Positions 52,501-60,417 of a DNA stretch of 64,000 bases are shown piece by piece. The position numbers and the translations under genes were made by a program. Source of the DNA: Candidatus Villigracilaceae bacterium (GTDB lineage Bacteria > Chloroflexota > Anaerolineae > Anaerolineales > Villigracilaceae); the NCBI GenBank assembly GCA_026645935.1, contig JAPKMP010000017.1, positions 1 through 64,000 on the forward strand. The letters run 5' to 3'. The first letter of the stretch is position 1. Each line of letters starts with the position of its first letter. The notes under the pieces were generated by a model, which was not told the origin of the DNA, ran no database searches, and saw nothing but the letters and a program-made list of their open reading frames with translations.

Positions 52501-53151
52501 ATGTCGACAAGCACCACATCCATTATTGTTCTGTCCCTGATCGCAGTCGCCGTCGTGGCGGGAGCGGTCTTGTGGAATCAACTCCCTGAGCAGATGGCCT
52601 CCCACTGGAATGCCAACGACGAGGTCGATGGCTATATGCCCAAATTCTGGGGCGTGTTCCTCATGCCGATGGTCACGCTGGGAATGTTCGGGTTGTCCAT
52701 TCTCCTGCCGAATATCGATCCTCTCAAGGCGAACATCGCAACATTCCGCGGCGCATTCAACCTGTTCATCCTGCTGATCACCGTCTTCATGCTGTACATC
52801 CACGCCTTGACGATCGTATGGAGCCTCGGCTTTAAGAACTTTAGAATGAGTTCCACCATGCTGCCTTTCCTCGGCGTGCTGTTTATTTTCATCGGCTATA
52901 TGCTCAGGCAGGCGAAGCGCAATTTCTTTATCGGCATCCGGACTCCCTGGACTCTCTCAAGCGATACCGTCTGGGAGAAAACGCATCAACTCGGCTCGAT
53001 CCTGTTCATCGCATCGGGAGCGCTGGCCATCCTTGGAAGTTTCTTCGGCGGGATGGTTGCCTTCTGGTTATTGTTCATCCCGTTGATCGGCTCGACGCTT
53101 TTCCTCGTCGTCTATTCCTACATACTGTATCGGAACGAGACGAAACCCTGA
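52501..53151 (+). CDS. SdpI-family / DUF1648 membrane protein
   Basis: 216 residues with about six helices. WNQLPEQMASHWNANDEVDGYMPKF is the DUF1648 signature, and IGIRTPWTLSSDTVWEKTHQLG is the SdpI signature. SdpI in Bacillus gives immunity to the SdpC toxin and acts in signalling; no toxin gene is seen here. ATG 52501 follows GAAAGGA; the first parS-like palindrome lies just upstream. Confidence 0.82.
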   Translation: MSTSTTSIIVLSLIAVAVVAGAVLWNQLPEQMASHWNANDEVDGYMPKFWGVFLMPMVTLGMFGLSILLPNIDPLKANIATFRGAFNLFILLITVFMLYIHALTIVWSLGFKNFRMSSTMLPFLGVLFIFIGYMLRQAKRNFFIGIRTPWTLSSDTVWEKTHQLGSILFIASGALAILGSFFGGMVAFWLLFIPLIGSTLFLVVYSYILYRNETKP

Positions 53152-53154
53152 CAA

Positions 53155-53192
53155 ACGAAACGGGCGTGTCTTTTACGGACGCGCGCTTTTCG
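53155..53192 (+). terminator. Stem-loop before second parS-like site
   Basis: Stem CGAAA..GCGTGTC and GACGCGC..TTTTCG around a TTTTACG loop, then T-rich DNA. It could end SdpI transcription or attenuate the next gene. Confidence 0.45.
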
Positions 53193-53209
53193 TTTCACGT
53201 GAAACGAAA
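53188..53209. promoter_or_regulatory. parS-like site 2
   Basis: A 22-bp perfect palindrome whose inner 14 bp GTTTCACGTGAAAC match the core of the ParB-binding parS consensus exactly; both outer consensus bases differ (C and G). About 0.7 kb from site 1 and 1.1 kb from dnaN. Confidence 0.7.
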
Positions 53210-53221
53210 GGAACCCTTAGA

Positions 53222-53446
53222 ATGAACGACGAACTCAAAAAATGGGAATATCGCGTGCTGACCATAGGCAGCATCTTCGGCACCAAGGACGAGGCGATCG
53301 AAGCCACATTGAACGAATGGGGCGAGGAAGGCTGGGAAGCCACGAACGTATACACGCCTGAAAACAGCGGCAAAGTGACCATTGTGGCGAAACGCCCGCT
53401 AACGCGCGAGACGATGCGCAGGCGCTCGATGCCGCAGACGTTTTGA
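53222..53446 (+). CDS. Small DUF4177-like protein
   Basis: 74 residues. KKWEYRVLTIGSIFGTKDEAIEATLNEWGEEGWE resembles DUF4177 (WEYxxL... LNxxGxEGWEL). Its role is not known. It lies between the parS-like palindrome and the YhfC gene with a clear AAAGGA ribosome site. Confidence 0.7.
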   Translation: MNDELKKWEYRVLTIGSIFGTKDEAIEATLNEWGEEGWEATNVYTPENSGKVTIVAKRPLTRETMRRRSMPQTF

Positions 53447-53456
53447 GGATACCCAA

Positions 53457-54257
53457 ATGCTTGAAACCATGCTGGTCATCAATTTTCTGGGGATGATCGT
53501 CATCCCCATCCTTGCTGGTTTTTACTTTGCGCGGAAGTTCAAACTCTCCTGGAAGTTGTTCCTCGCAGGCGGATTGACCTTCATCGCTTCTCAAATCCTG
53601 CACATCCCGCTTGTGCTCGCGTTGACGCCGACATTTCAAACCTGGGGAATGATCGCATATGCGGCGATACTGGGATTTCTGGCGGGATTATTCGAGGAGA
53701 CCGCGCGTTATATTCTATTCAAGTACATTCTGAAGAATCGTAAAACCTGGAACGAAGGCGTTTATGTCGGCGTCGGCCACGGCGGGATGGAGGCGATTCT
53801 GCTCGGCATCGCCGTCGCGTTGACCTTCGTCAATATGATGGCGTATCGCAATATTGATCTGGCAACGGTGCCAAGCATCCCGCCGGAACAACTCGAATTG
53901 GCAAAACAACAGGTCCAAGCGTACTGGTCCACGCCGCCATATCTCGCGATCCTTGGAGTCGTGGAACGCATCTTCTCGATGTGTTTGCATGTGTCGCTAT
54001 CGGTTATGGTGTTGTTTGGATTGGTGCGCATGAAAGCGCATTGGTTTTGGCTGGCGGTCTTGTGGCATGCAGCCGTGGATGGAGTTGCAGTTTATCTTGG
54101 TCAGCGTCTGAGCCCGCTGGCGGTGGAAGGTGTCATCGCAGTGTTCGCCGCCATCAGTATATGGATTACGTTGTGGATGAAGCCAAAGTTTGTGATGATA
54201 AATATCGAGGCGGAGAAACCACCTGAAGTGGCGGGACAGGGAACAGGTCGGGAATGA
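53457..54257 (+). CDS. YhfC-family membrane protein (putative intramembrane peptidase)
   Basis: 266 residues, seven or so helices. The sequence LAGLFEETARYILFKYIL has the EE pair, and VGVGHGGMEAILLG and AVLWHAAVDGVAVYL supply further polar residues inside helices. This matches YhfC (DUF2324), thought to be a metal-dependent membrane protease of the CPBP type. It is the last gene of the GntR-headed run. Confidence 0.8.
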   Translation: MLETMLVINFLGMIVIPILAGFYFARKFKLSWKLFLAGGLTFIASQILHIPLVLALTPTFQTWGMIAYAAILGFLAGLFEETARYILFKYILKNRKTWNEGVYVGVGHGGMEAILLGIAVALTFVNMMAYRNIDLATVPSIPPEQLELAKQQVQAYWSTPPYLAILGVVERIFSMCLHVSLSVMVLFGLVRMKAHWFWLAVLWHAAVDGVAVYLGQRLSPLAVEGVIAVFAAISIWITLWMKPKFVMINIEAEKPPEVAGQGTGRE

Positions 54258-54272
54258 TGCGGTACATTGAAT

Positions 54273-54293
54273 AGAACAAATGTTCTGTTTTGT
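54273..54293 (+). terminator. Small hairpin after YhfC gene
   Basis: AGAACA / TGTTCT arms with AA loop followed by GTTTTGTT. It also contains GAAC-n4-GTTC, the form of some SOS boxes, but it lies between converging gene ends, so a terminator is more likely. Confidence 0.5.
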
Positions 54294-54328
54294 TGCAAAA
54301 AAATTTGGGCGATGGTGAGTCGCCCAAT
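54294..54328 (-). terminator. Terminator of dnaN
   Basis: On the minus strand stem TTGGGCGA / TCGCCCAA with 7-nt loop is followed by ATTTTTTTG. It also has an AT-rich tail on the plus strand. Confidence 0.85.
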
Positions 54329-54333
54329 TTATA

Positions 54334-55467
54334 TTATCCCAAATGCATCGGCATGATGACATGCAGGAAGTTGTCATCGCCCACCGGCTTGACCACGCCC
54401 GGCGCATTTTGCGCTGTTGTTTCCAATGCCACGTTCGGTGTTTTGATGACTTCCAATGCTTCGCGCAGAAACTTGACATTGAACGCGATCAACACGCCGC
54501 CGCCGTCAACCGTCGCTTCGACGATGGTCTCGTTCTTGCCGGTCTCTTCCGAGGTCGCGGAAATTTCCACCTCGCTCGGCTGCATTTCGCCGTTGGCCTG
54601 TTTGATGTCCAGCCGCGCCACGTTCGAACCTTCGCGCGCGAAGATCTCCGCCTGTTTGCAGGCTTTGAGCAAAGCCGCCGTCGAGACCAAAGTGCGCGAT
54701 TTGTAATTGCGCGGAATGATCTGATGATAATCGGGGAATGTGCCGTCGATCAATTGCGATACCACTTCCACATCTTTTACGCGGAATAAAACTTGTCCGC
54801 GTTGTTTGGGCACGACCATATAGATGGGCTCTTCGGGATCGTGCGCCACACGCGCCAATTCGTTCAACGCACGCGCGGGGATGATGATGTTAATCGAGTC
54901 TTTCACCGAATGTGCAAGCTGGCCTTTTCGCACCGAAAGACGGAAGCCGTCCGCTGCAGCCATCGTGACCTTATCTTTTTCCACGTTCATCAACACACCC
55001 ATCAGCACCGGGCGGGCTTCATCGGTCGAAGCGGCAAACACGACCTGCTGGATCATTTCTTTAAAATCCGCCACGTTCAATTGCACGGCATCCTTCATCT
55101 CCGGTGTGGGCATCGGTGGGAATTCCTGTGCATCGATGCACTTGATATCGTTGTTCGACGAGCCGCACTTCACATGCAGGTTTTGAGTCTTCACATCCAA
55201 AGAAAGCTGCACCTGGTCTCCCGGGAGGGTGTTCACGAGATCGTAAAATGTCCGCGCCGGGACGGTGGTCGAGCCGTTCTCGTCGATGCGCGCTGGAATC
55301 CAGCAAGTGATTCCCAATTCCAAATTGGTGGCAGAAAGCCGCAGGCGGCCCTCGTCGGTTGCAATCAAAATGTTCGATAAAACAGGCAGGGTACTGCGCG
55401 AGGAAACCGCGCGCGAAACAGTGCTCAGACCACGGGCCAGATTCTCTTGAAGGACAGTCACTTTCAT
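54334..55467 (-). CDS. dnaN: DNA polymerase III sliding clamp (beta subunit)
   Basis: 377 residues, three-fold clamp. MKVTVLQENLARGLSTVSRAV begins domain 1; blocks such as ALLMGVLMNVEKDKVTMAA-like and the C-terminal ATVDGGGVLIAFNVKFLREAL fit DnaN, and the end reads VIMPMHLG. It holds the polymerase on DNA. It is not adjacent to dnaA or recF, unlike in many bacteria, but is near two parS-like sites. A terminator follows. Confidence 0.95.
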   Translation of the reverse strand: MKVTVLQENLARGLSTVSRAVSSRSTLPVLSNILIATDEGRLRLSATNLELGITCWIPARIDENGSTTVPARTFYDLVNTLPGDQVQLSLDVKTQNLHVKCGSSNNDIKCIDAQEFPPMPTPEMKDAVQLNVADFKEMIQQVVFAASTDEARPVLMGVLMNVEKDKVTMAAADGFRLSVRKGQLAHSVKDSINIIIPARALNELARVAHDPEEPIYMVVPKQRGQVLFRVKDVEVVSQLIDGTFPDYHQIIPRNYKSRTLVSTAALLKACKQAEIFAREGSNVARLDIKQANGEMQPSEVEISATSEETGKNETIVEATVDGGGVLIAFNVKFLREALEVIKTPNVALETTAQNAPGVVKPVGDDNFLHVIMPMHLG

Positions 55468-55524
55468 GGTGCGCCTCGCTTGATGGGTTGCAATTTTTTC
55501 AAAAGTATATCATTAAGAAACAAG

Positions 55525-55549
55525 CAGGTCACGCGTATTGCGTGACCTG
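55525..55549 (-). terminator. Hairpin after DUF5671 gene, before dnaN
   Basis: 10-bp stem CAGGTCACGC / GCGTGACCTG with a GTATT loop; on the minus strand CTTGTTTCTT follows. It separates the DUF5671 gene from dnaN. Confidence 0.65.
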
Positions 55550-55555
55550 TTCAAA

Positions 55556-57469
55556 TCAGAACCCTGTCACCAGTGAAATCCCGAACATCAACAACCCGAA
55601 CAACAACTGGCATGCGAACAGTGCTGCGAACACATATGCCACATACGTCCATATGGAATTCGTCCGTTTGGAGGATTGCAGGCGGAGGTCCTGCCCTTCC
55701 GCCAGGGATTTTGCCGTATCCGCCGCCTGCTCAAGATCATTCATCCAAAACACGCCCGCCGCCTCATCGCTGACGATGAGCTTGTTCCCGTTAAACGACC
55801 GAATCCACGCCTCGACGCTTTGCGGCGTATTCACGGCCATCGAACCGGGCAGAATGACCACGTCTGCTTTTAGATCGCCGGGGATATGTTCATCGACCTT
55901 CAATACTGTGACGGGAACACTCGTCGCGCGTTTTGCAAAGGTGGATTTCACACTTTCGCCGAACCTGCCATCCTGGTCGAAGACAAGCACGTGGTATTGC
56001 GACTGTTTTTCCGCGAGCACGTCAGAGCGGGCAGACCCATCCTTGCGCAAGGCTGTCAGATGATATGCCAGCAAAACGACGAATACGATCAATGCAGTCA
56101 GTTCATTGAGAGTATCCCGCAGCAACGAGCCGGTTTCCACACCCAGCGCCGCATTGATCAGATTGAATACCAGCATCCCCGCTGTCACCATCCCGCCGAT
56201 GACGGAAGCGAACAACACAAGATACAAGTAAGACTTGCGGACAATCGAACGACGCGCGTGATCGCCCAAATCGTTGTTCTCCAATGCGCGTATTTGTGAA
56301 GTCTGCCAGGTCAGCAGCCAGACAGGCAATCCAACCGCCAGCGTGGCTATGGAGCCGGAAAATGGTTCGACGATCCCACTCGTGCTCAGGTAACTGAAAC
56401 CCAACACGAGATCGATCAGGACGGAGAAGAGCGAGATCAAACCCGTCACCGTCGCGGCAAGACCAAGGAAAGACAGGATGTAGTCGTAGAGTCTCCGTTT
56501 GCCTTCGCGGCGCGGAGGGTTTTCGTCGAACGAAAATTGATTATTGAGCCACTTGCCGTAATATGCCCAGATCACGCCCAGCGGCACGCCGATGGAAATG
56601 GGTCCGCCAAGCTGGTGCACAAATTCCAGCCAAGATCCGCCTTCGCCTAGCACCTGCAAAAGGATGAGATAGATCAGGTTTCCACCTGCGATGAGGGTAA
56701 CGATCACGCCGCCGAGAGTCAATAAGTAGAGAAGCCCCAGGCGAAGATAAGACTCTCTTTCAGCGGAATCAGGCAGCGCGTCCTGCAGGAGCCGCCAGGA
56801 GTAATACCAGATCGGTGAGCCGATCAGCATCAAGGCAATCGCATTGACGGCCGTCTCCCGTCCAATATCCCCAAGCACGGCAGTTGGGAAGGTGAACACG
56901 TAACTCAGTGCTTGTTGAATGCCATAGACAACCAGTAACAATCCGTACAATACCCAGATGAAACGATAGAGACGGCGAATCTCGGAAAAATTTTCCGGGT
57001 CCGGGACGCCCGACCAACTGGCTTTGAGGACATTCCAGAAATAAGCGGCGATGAGCAAATTGACGACAATGGCAAGCAGATTATCCACCCAGGTCTGGCT
57101 GCCCCCGACCACGGCGCGGTATTCCGAAAGATTCGCGGTGAATAGGATCGTGCGGTTGATGAGCGCAAGAAGATTCTGAACAACGGGAATCAACGTGCCG
57201 AGCAAAATTCCGTACAGGAAGACCGCGCGAATGCTTGCGGACCATTCCTCCGAATCCGACGCGGAAACACGCTGCGCCCAAAACCAATGAATGAGAAAGA
57301 TCGGCACGCCCACGAAAATGAGCGCCAATGCGGATGCCAGATTGGAGGCGTTGTTGGATATCTCCTGCGTATTGAAGATCGAACGCAACAGACCGATGAT
57401 GCCCCACAGCACAACTTCGATGCTGATGAAGGCGACGGCATAAAAATAAAGTCGGCGGATGGTTTTCAT
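55556..57469 (-). CDS. DUF5671 multi-repeat membrane protein with soluble C-terminal domain
   Basis: 637 residues. Five blocks of about 100 residues each start with an aromatic helix (RRLYFYAVAFISIEVVLW, RRLYRFIWVLYGLLLVV, ESYLRLGLLYLLTLGG, RRLYDYILSFLGLAATV, KSYLYLVLFASVIGG) and hold three helices each, which is the DUF5671 repeat. A ~110-residue soluble region follows (YHVLVFDQDGRFGESVKSTFAKRA) with a final helix. Function is unknown. Located upstream of dnaN on the same strand. Confidence 0.75.
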   Translation of the reverse strand: MKTIRRLYFYAVAFISIEVVLWGIIGLLRSIFNTQEISNNASNLASALALIFVGVPIFLIHWFWAQRVSASDSEEWSASIRAVFLYGILLGTLIPVVQNLLALINRTILFTANLSEYRAVVGGSQTWVDNLLAIVVNLLIAAYFWNVLKASWSGVPDPENFSEIRRLYRFIWVLYGLLLVVYGIQQALSYVFTFPTAVLGDIGRETAVNAIALMLIGSPIWYYSWRLLQDALPDSAERESYLRLGLLYLLTLGGVIVTLIAGGNLIYLILLQVLGEGGSWLEFVHQLGGPISIGVPLGVIWAYYGKWLNNQFSFDENPPRREGKRRLYDYILSFLGLAATVTGLISLFSVLIDLVLGFSYLSTSGIVEPFSGSIATLAVGLPVWLLTWQTSQIRALENNDLGDHARRSIVRKSYLYLVLFASVIGGMVTAGMLVFNLINAALGVETGSLLRDTLNELTALIVFVVLLAYHLTALRKDGSARSDVLAEKQSQYHVLVFDQDGRFGESVKSTFAKRATSVPVTVLKVDEHIPGDLKADVVILPGSMAVNTPQSVEAWIRSFNGNKLIVSDEAAGVFWMNDLEQAADTAKSLAEGQDLRLQSSKRTNSIWTYVAYVFAALFACQLLFGLLMFGISLVTGF

Positions 57470-57480
57470 AAATATCTTTC

Positions 57481-57523
57481 CGTCATTGCGGGGACGGCGA
57501 TCCTTGGCACTCGCAATGACACG
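57481..57523. repeat. GTCATTGCG inverted-repeat element, short copy 3
   Basis: 43 bp with ends CGTCATTGCG and CGCAATGACACG, a shortened relative of 31909 and 48178. Confidence 0.5.
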
Positions 57524-57526
57524 ATG

Positions 57527-58000
57527 TTAGGGTTTATACGGCTCCTGGTACCAGTTGTAATCCCAAAAACTGTACGGCATGGAACTGACCTTCCACTTGC
57601 CGCCCTGTTCCACAAGCAGGGCACGGTCGGGCGAACCGGTGCGGGTGGTGAACGGATCGCTGTACGAATAATAGATCGTCAATTCCACGACCGCCTCATC
57701 GCCGTGAATCTCCGCTTCGCCCACATCCAGCCCGGTATTCCCCGGGTTGACCATGCCGTTCAAAAAGGATTGGCGGAAATCTTCATAGGTGGGTTTGTAT
57801 TTCAGATCGGCAAGGTAACCGTAAGCCTTTTCGTAATCCTTCTCGAGCACAGCGAGGACATAATTGTGCGCCACGCCTTCGGGCGAATCTTCGGGAAGAT
57901 AGTCGCGCCTGTCCTGCCGGGTGAAGAAGAGCGCCAATGCCAAAAAGACCAGCGCACCGACGCCGATAAGAATGCCGGTAAGAAATTTATCCTGTTTCAT
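57527..58000 (-). CDS. Membrane-anchored DUF4878-like protein
   Basis: 157 residues: an N-terminal anchor (ILIGVGALVFLALALFF) and an exported NTF2-like domain with SPEGVAHNYVLAVLEKDYEKAYGYLA, the common form of lumazine-binding/DUF4878 proteins. ATG 58000 follows GGAGG; the ATG at 58084 is too far upstream. Role unknown. Confidence 0.7.
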   Translation of the reverse strand: MKQDKFLTGILIGVGALVFLALALFFTRQDRRDYLPEDSPEGVAHNYVLAVLEKDYEKAYGYLADLKYKPTYEDFRQSFLNGMVNPGNTGLDVGEAEIHGDEAVVELTIYYSYSDPFTTRTGSPDRALLVEQGGKWKVSSMPYSFWDYNWYQEPYKP

Positions 58001-58216
58001 GAGAGAGCCTCCGCATTTAACTTTACCCCAAAATAGACCGGCAAAACGATTCAAAAGTTCCCTCCTGTGGATGGGACTCTGCAAAAATCAATCACGGTAT
58101 ACTTGGCTGACCTTTTGGTGCAAGAGAAAAATGCCTGTATCCGCGCCGGGTGTGACCAAAGAATATCATCGCCTCACCCAGAGCAATTGCAGCCTTCCAT
58201 GTCTTTTGGAGGAACC

Positions 58217-58687
58217 ATGAAATTGAAAAGAATCATTGTAGCAATTTCCATCCTTGCCCTTGCCGCGCTCGCCTGCCAGACCCTTCTCCCAACGGCGGAG
58301 CCGGTTGCGGCTCCAACCCAACCTTCTCAATTCCAAAATAACAACGCGCCCCAAACCGAGGACGACGTTCCCCGGATCGGCGTCAAAGAGGCAAAAGCCG
58401 CCGTGGACTCAGGTCAAGCCATTCTGGTGGATGTGAGAGGCGCGGATATCTTTGCCGAGCAACATGCAGCCGGCGCGATGTCGATCCCATTGGATATTTT
58501 CGAGTACGACATTGCCAGCATATCGCTCGAAAAAGAGCAATGGATCATCACCTACTGCACCTGACCGAACGAACATACGAGCGCCCGTGCGGCGTTCCTT
58601 CTCCTGCACAACGGTTATGAAAAAGTGGAAGCCCTGCTCGGCGGACTCCAAGCCTGGATGGATGCCGGTTATCCCCTCGAACCTTAA
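58217..58687 (+). CDS. Rhodanese-domain lipoprotein with in-frame TGA (selenocysteine candidate or disrupted)
   Basis: Lipoprotein signal LALAALAC, a Gln/Pro linker and a rhodanese domain (ILVDVRGADIFAEQH, GAMSIPLDIFEYD). The frame reads ITYCT, then TGA at codon 116, then PNEHTSARAAFLLLHNGY and GGLQAWMDAGYP to TAA 58685. Rhodaneses of this type usually have YC-T/S-C-P, so TGA takes the place of the second Cys of a CxC active loop. A SECIS-like hairpin begins 2 nt after. Total 156 codons. It may be a selenoprotein; a nonsense mutation making a pseudogene is the alternative. The start has GGAGGA. The cupin gene follows 2 nt after the stop. Confidence 0.7.
58567..58597 (+). promoter_or_regulatory. 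SECIS-like hairpin after TGA
   Basis: Outer stem GAACG / CGTTC, inner stem TACG / CGTG, apical loop AGCGCC beginning 15 nt after the TGA. Bacterial SECIS elements have a hairpin a short way behind UGA with G among the first two loop bases, which this has. The match is weak evidence by eye. Confidence 0.4.
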
Positions 58688-58689
58688 CG

Positions 58690-59004
58690 ATGAAAAACGC
58701 GCCTCGAGTCACGCCCTGGCCTGATTCAACGCCTCCAACCCGCGCCGCGCTCTGGCAGTTGATGGTGGAAGAAGGTCTCGACCCATACGCCTGGTCGAAT
58801 GGACCATTCGATATCTATTCCGCTCACTCGCACAGTTTTGATAAAGTGATCTATGTCGTGCAGGGCAGCATCACCTTCGGCTTGCCCGAACTGAATCAGT
58901 CGCTGATATTGAAGGCAGGCGATAAATTGGATTTACCCGCCGGGGTTGTACATGACGCGCATGTCGGCGAGGAAGGCGTGGTCTGCTTGGAAGGGCATAA
59001 ATAA
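58690..59004 (+). CDS. Cupin-domain protein
   Basis: 104 residues, single cupin: HSHSFDKVIYVVQGSITFGLPE and DLPAGVVHDAHVGEEG supply the metal-binding His pattern. It starts 2 nt after the rhodanese gene's final stop, so they are translationally linked. Specific role unknown. Confidence 0.8.
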   Translation: MKNAPRVTPWPDSTPPTRAALWQLMVEEGLDPYAWSNGPFDIYSAHSHSFDKVIYVVQGSITFGLPELNQSLILKAGDKLDLPAGVVHDAHVGEEGVVCLEGHK

Positions 59005-59006
59005 GC

Positions 59007-59036
59007 TGTATGGGCGATGTTTGCATCGCCCATACA
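59007..59036. terminator. 30-bp palindrome between converging genes
   Basis: Arms TGTATGGGCGATG and CATCGCCCATACA with a TTTG loop, then ATATTT. A variant of the TTGTAGGGGCG palindromes; it can terminate in both directions. Confidence 0.6.
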
Positions 59037-59039
59037 TAT

Positions 59040-60239
59040 TTACGAAAACGCCTGAATACCTGTCTGCGCCCTGCCGAGAATCAACGCATGGATATCGTGC
59101 GTGCCTTCGTAGGTATTGACCGCTTCAAGATTCATCACATGACGGATGACGTGATACTCATCTGAAACGCCGTTGCCGCCGAGCATGTCTCGCGCCACCC
59201 GTGCTATCTCCAGCGCTTTGCCGCAGGAATTGCGTTTGACAAGCGAGATCATTTCGGGGGAGGATTTGTCTTCATCGATCAAACGTCCCACACGCAATGC
59301 GCCCTGCAAACCCAGCGTAATTTCCGTCATCATGTTCGCCAGCTTCAACTGAATGATCTGGTTCGCCGCGAGCGGACGCCCAAACTGCGGGCGATCCAGC
59401 GTATACTGCCGCGCCGCGTGCCAGCAAAATTCCGCTGCACCGAGCGCGCCCCAGGCGATGCCGTAACGCGCCTTGTTCAAACACCCGAACGGACCTTTCA
59501 AGCCCTTGACTTCAGGGAAAATATTCTCTTCTGGAACAAACACTTCGTCCATCACGATCTCGCCGGTTGAACTGGCGCGCAAGCTGAACTTGCCTTCGAT
59601 CTTCGGCGCCGATAAGCCCTTCATCCCCTTCTCTAAAATAAAACCGCGAATCTCGCCTTCGCTCTTTCCGCCGTCCTCGGCGGGAAGCTTGGCCCAAACC
59701 ACAAAGACATCCGCTATCGGGGAGTTGGTGATCCACATCTTGTTGCCATGCAGGATATAACCGCCATCCACTTTTTTGGCACGGCTTTCCATGCTGGCCG
59801 GATCGCTTCCATGGTTCGGCTCGGTCAATCCAAAACAACCCACAAGTTCTCCGCTGGCGAGTTTTGGAAGATATTTTTTTCGTTGTTCCTCCGTGCCATA
59901 GGTGAAGATCGGATACATCACCAGCGAACTTTGCACGCTCATGGCGGAACGATAGCCGCTATCCACGCGCTCCACTTCGCGGGCGATCAAACCGTAGGCG
60001 ACATGATTCAACCCCGCGCCGCCGTATTCTTCGGGGATGGTCGAGCCGAGGAAACCCATCACGCCCATTTCGTCCATGATCTCGCGGTGGAAGATTTCCT
60101 TGCGGTTCGCTTCGAGGATGCGCGGCATGAGCTTGTCCTGGCAATATTTGCGCGCCGCATCACGGATCATGCGCTCTTCGTCGGTCAGTTGATTGTTGAA
60201 CAAAAAGGGATCATCCCATTTGAAGGTTTGTTTGGACAT
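59040..60239 (-). CDS. Acyl-CoA dehydrogenase, glutaryl-CoA dehydrogenase type
   Basis: 399 residues. It shows [17 protein letters not shown], the FAD motif [25 protein letters not shown]-like [11 protein letters not shown], and the catalytic Glu in [12 protein letters not shown]. The order matches glutaryl-CoA dehydrogenases, which oxidise and decarboxylate glutaryl-CoA. ATG 60239 has AGAGG upstream and is chosen over 60299. Confidence 0.88.
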   Translation of the reverse strand: MSKQTFKWDDPFLFNNQLTDEERMIRDAARKYCQDKLMPRILEANRKEIFHREIMDEMGVMGFLGSTIPEEYGGAGLNHVAYGLIAREVERVDSGYRSAMSVQSSLVMYPIFTYGTEEQRKKYLPKLASGELVGCFGLTEPNHGSDPASMESRAKKVDGGYILHGNKMWITNSPIADVFVVWAKLPAEDGGKSEGEIRGFILEKGMKGLSAPKIEGKFSLRASSTGEIVMDEVFVPEENIFPEVKGLKGPFGCLNKARYGIAWGALGAAEFCWHAARQYTLDRPQFGRPLAANQIIQLKLANMMTEITLGLQGALRVGRLIDEDKSSPEMISLVKRNSCGKALEIARVARDMLGGNGVSDEYHVIRHVMNLEAVNTYEGTHDIHALILGRAQTGIQAFS

Positions 60240-60362
60240 AAGACCTCTGGAAAGCAGGAAGTGGGCAGCGGGTCGATAAGCGCAAAATGATTGTATCAAA
60301 TATCAGCGGATGAAAAACGTTGGTAGCCGAATCAGTTCACAAGTCCGGAAAGAGGCGGCAAC

Positions 60363-60396
60363 CAAAAAGAGGACACGCCTCCCAGCGCATCCTCTT
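60363..60396 (-). terminator. Terminator of glutamate dehydrogenase gene
   Basis: Minus-strand stem AGAGGA / TCCTCT enclosing a TGCG/CGTG extension, followed by TTTTTGG. Confidence 0.6.
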
Positions 60397-60417
60397 CTGT
60401 TTTCCATTTTCTGCTTG

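Noticed and set aside
54273-54286. GAAC-n4-GTTC resembling a LexA/SOS box
   Set aside because: It lies between the 3' ends of two converging genes and forms a hairpin followed by T-rich DNA, so a terminator explains it better.
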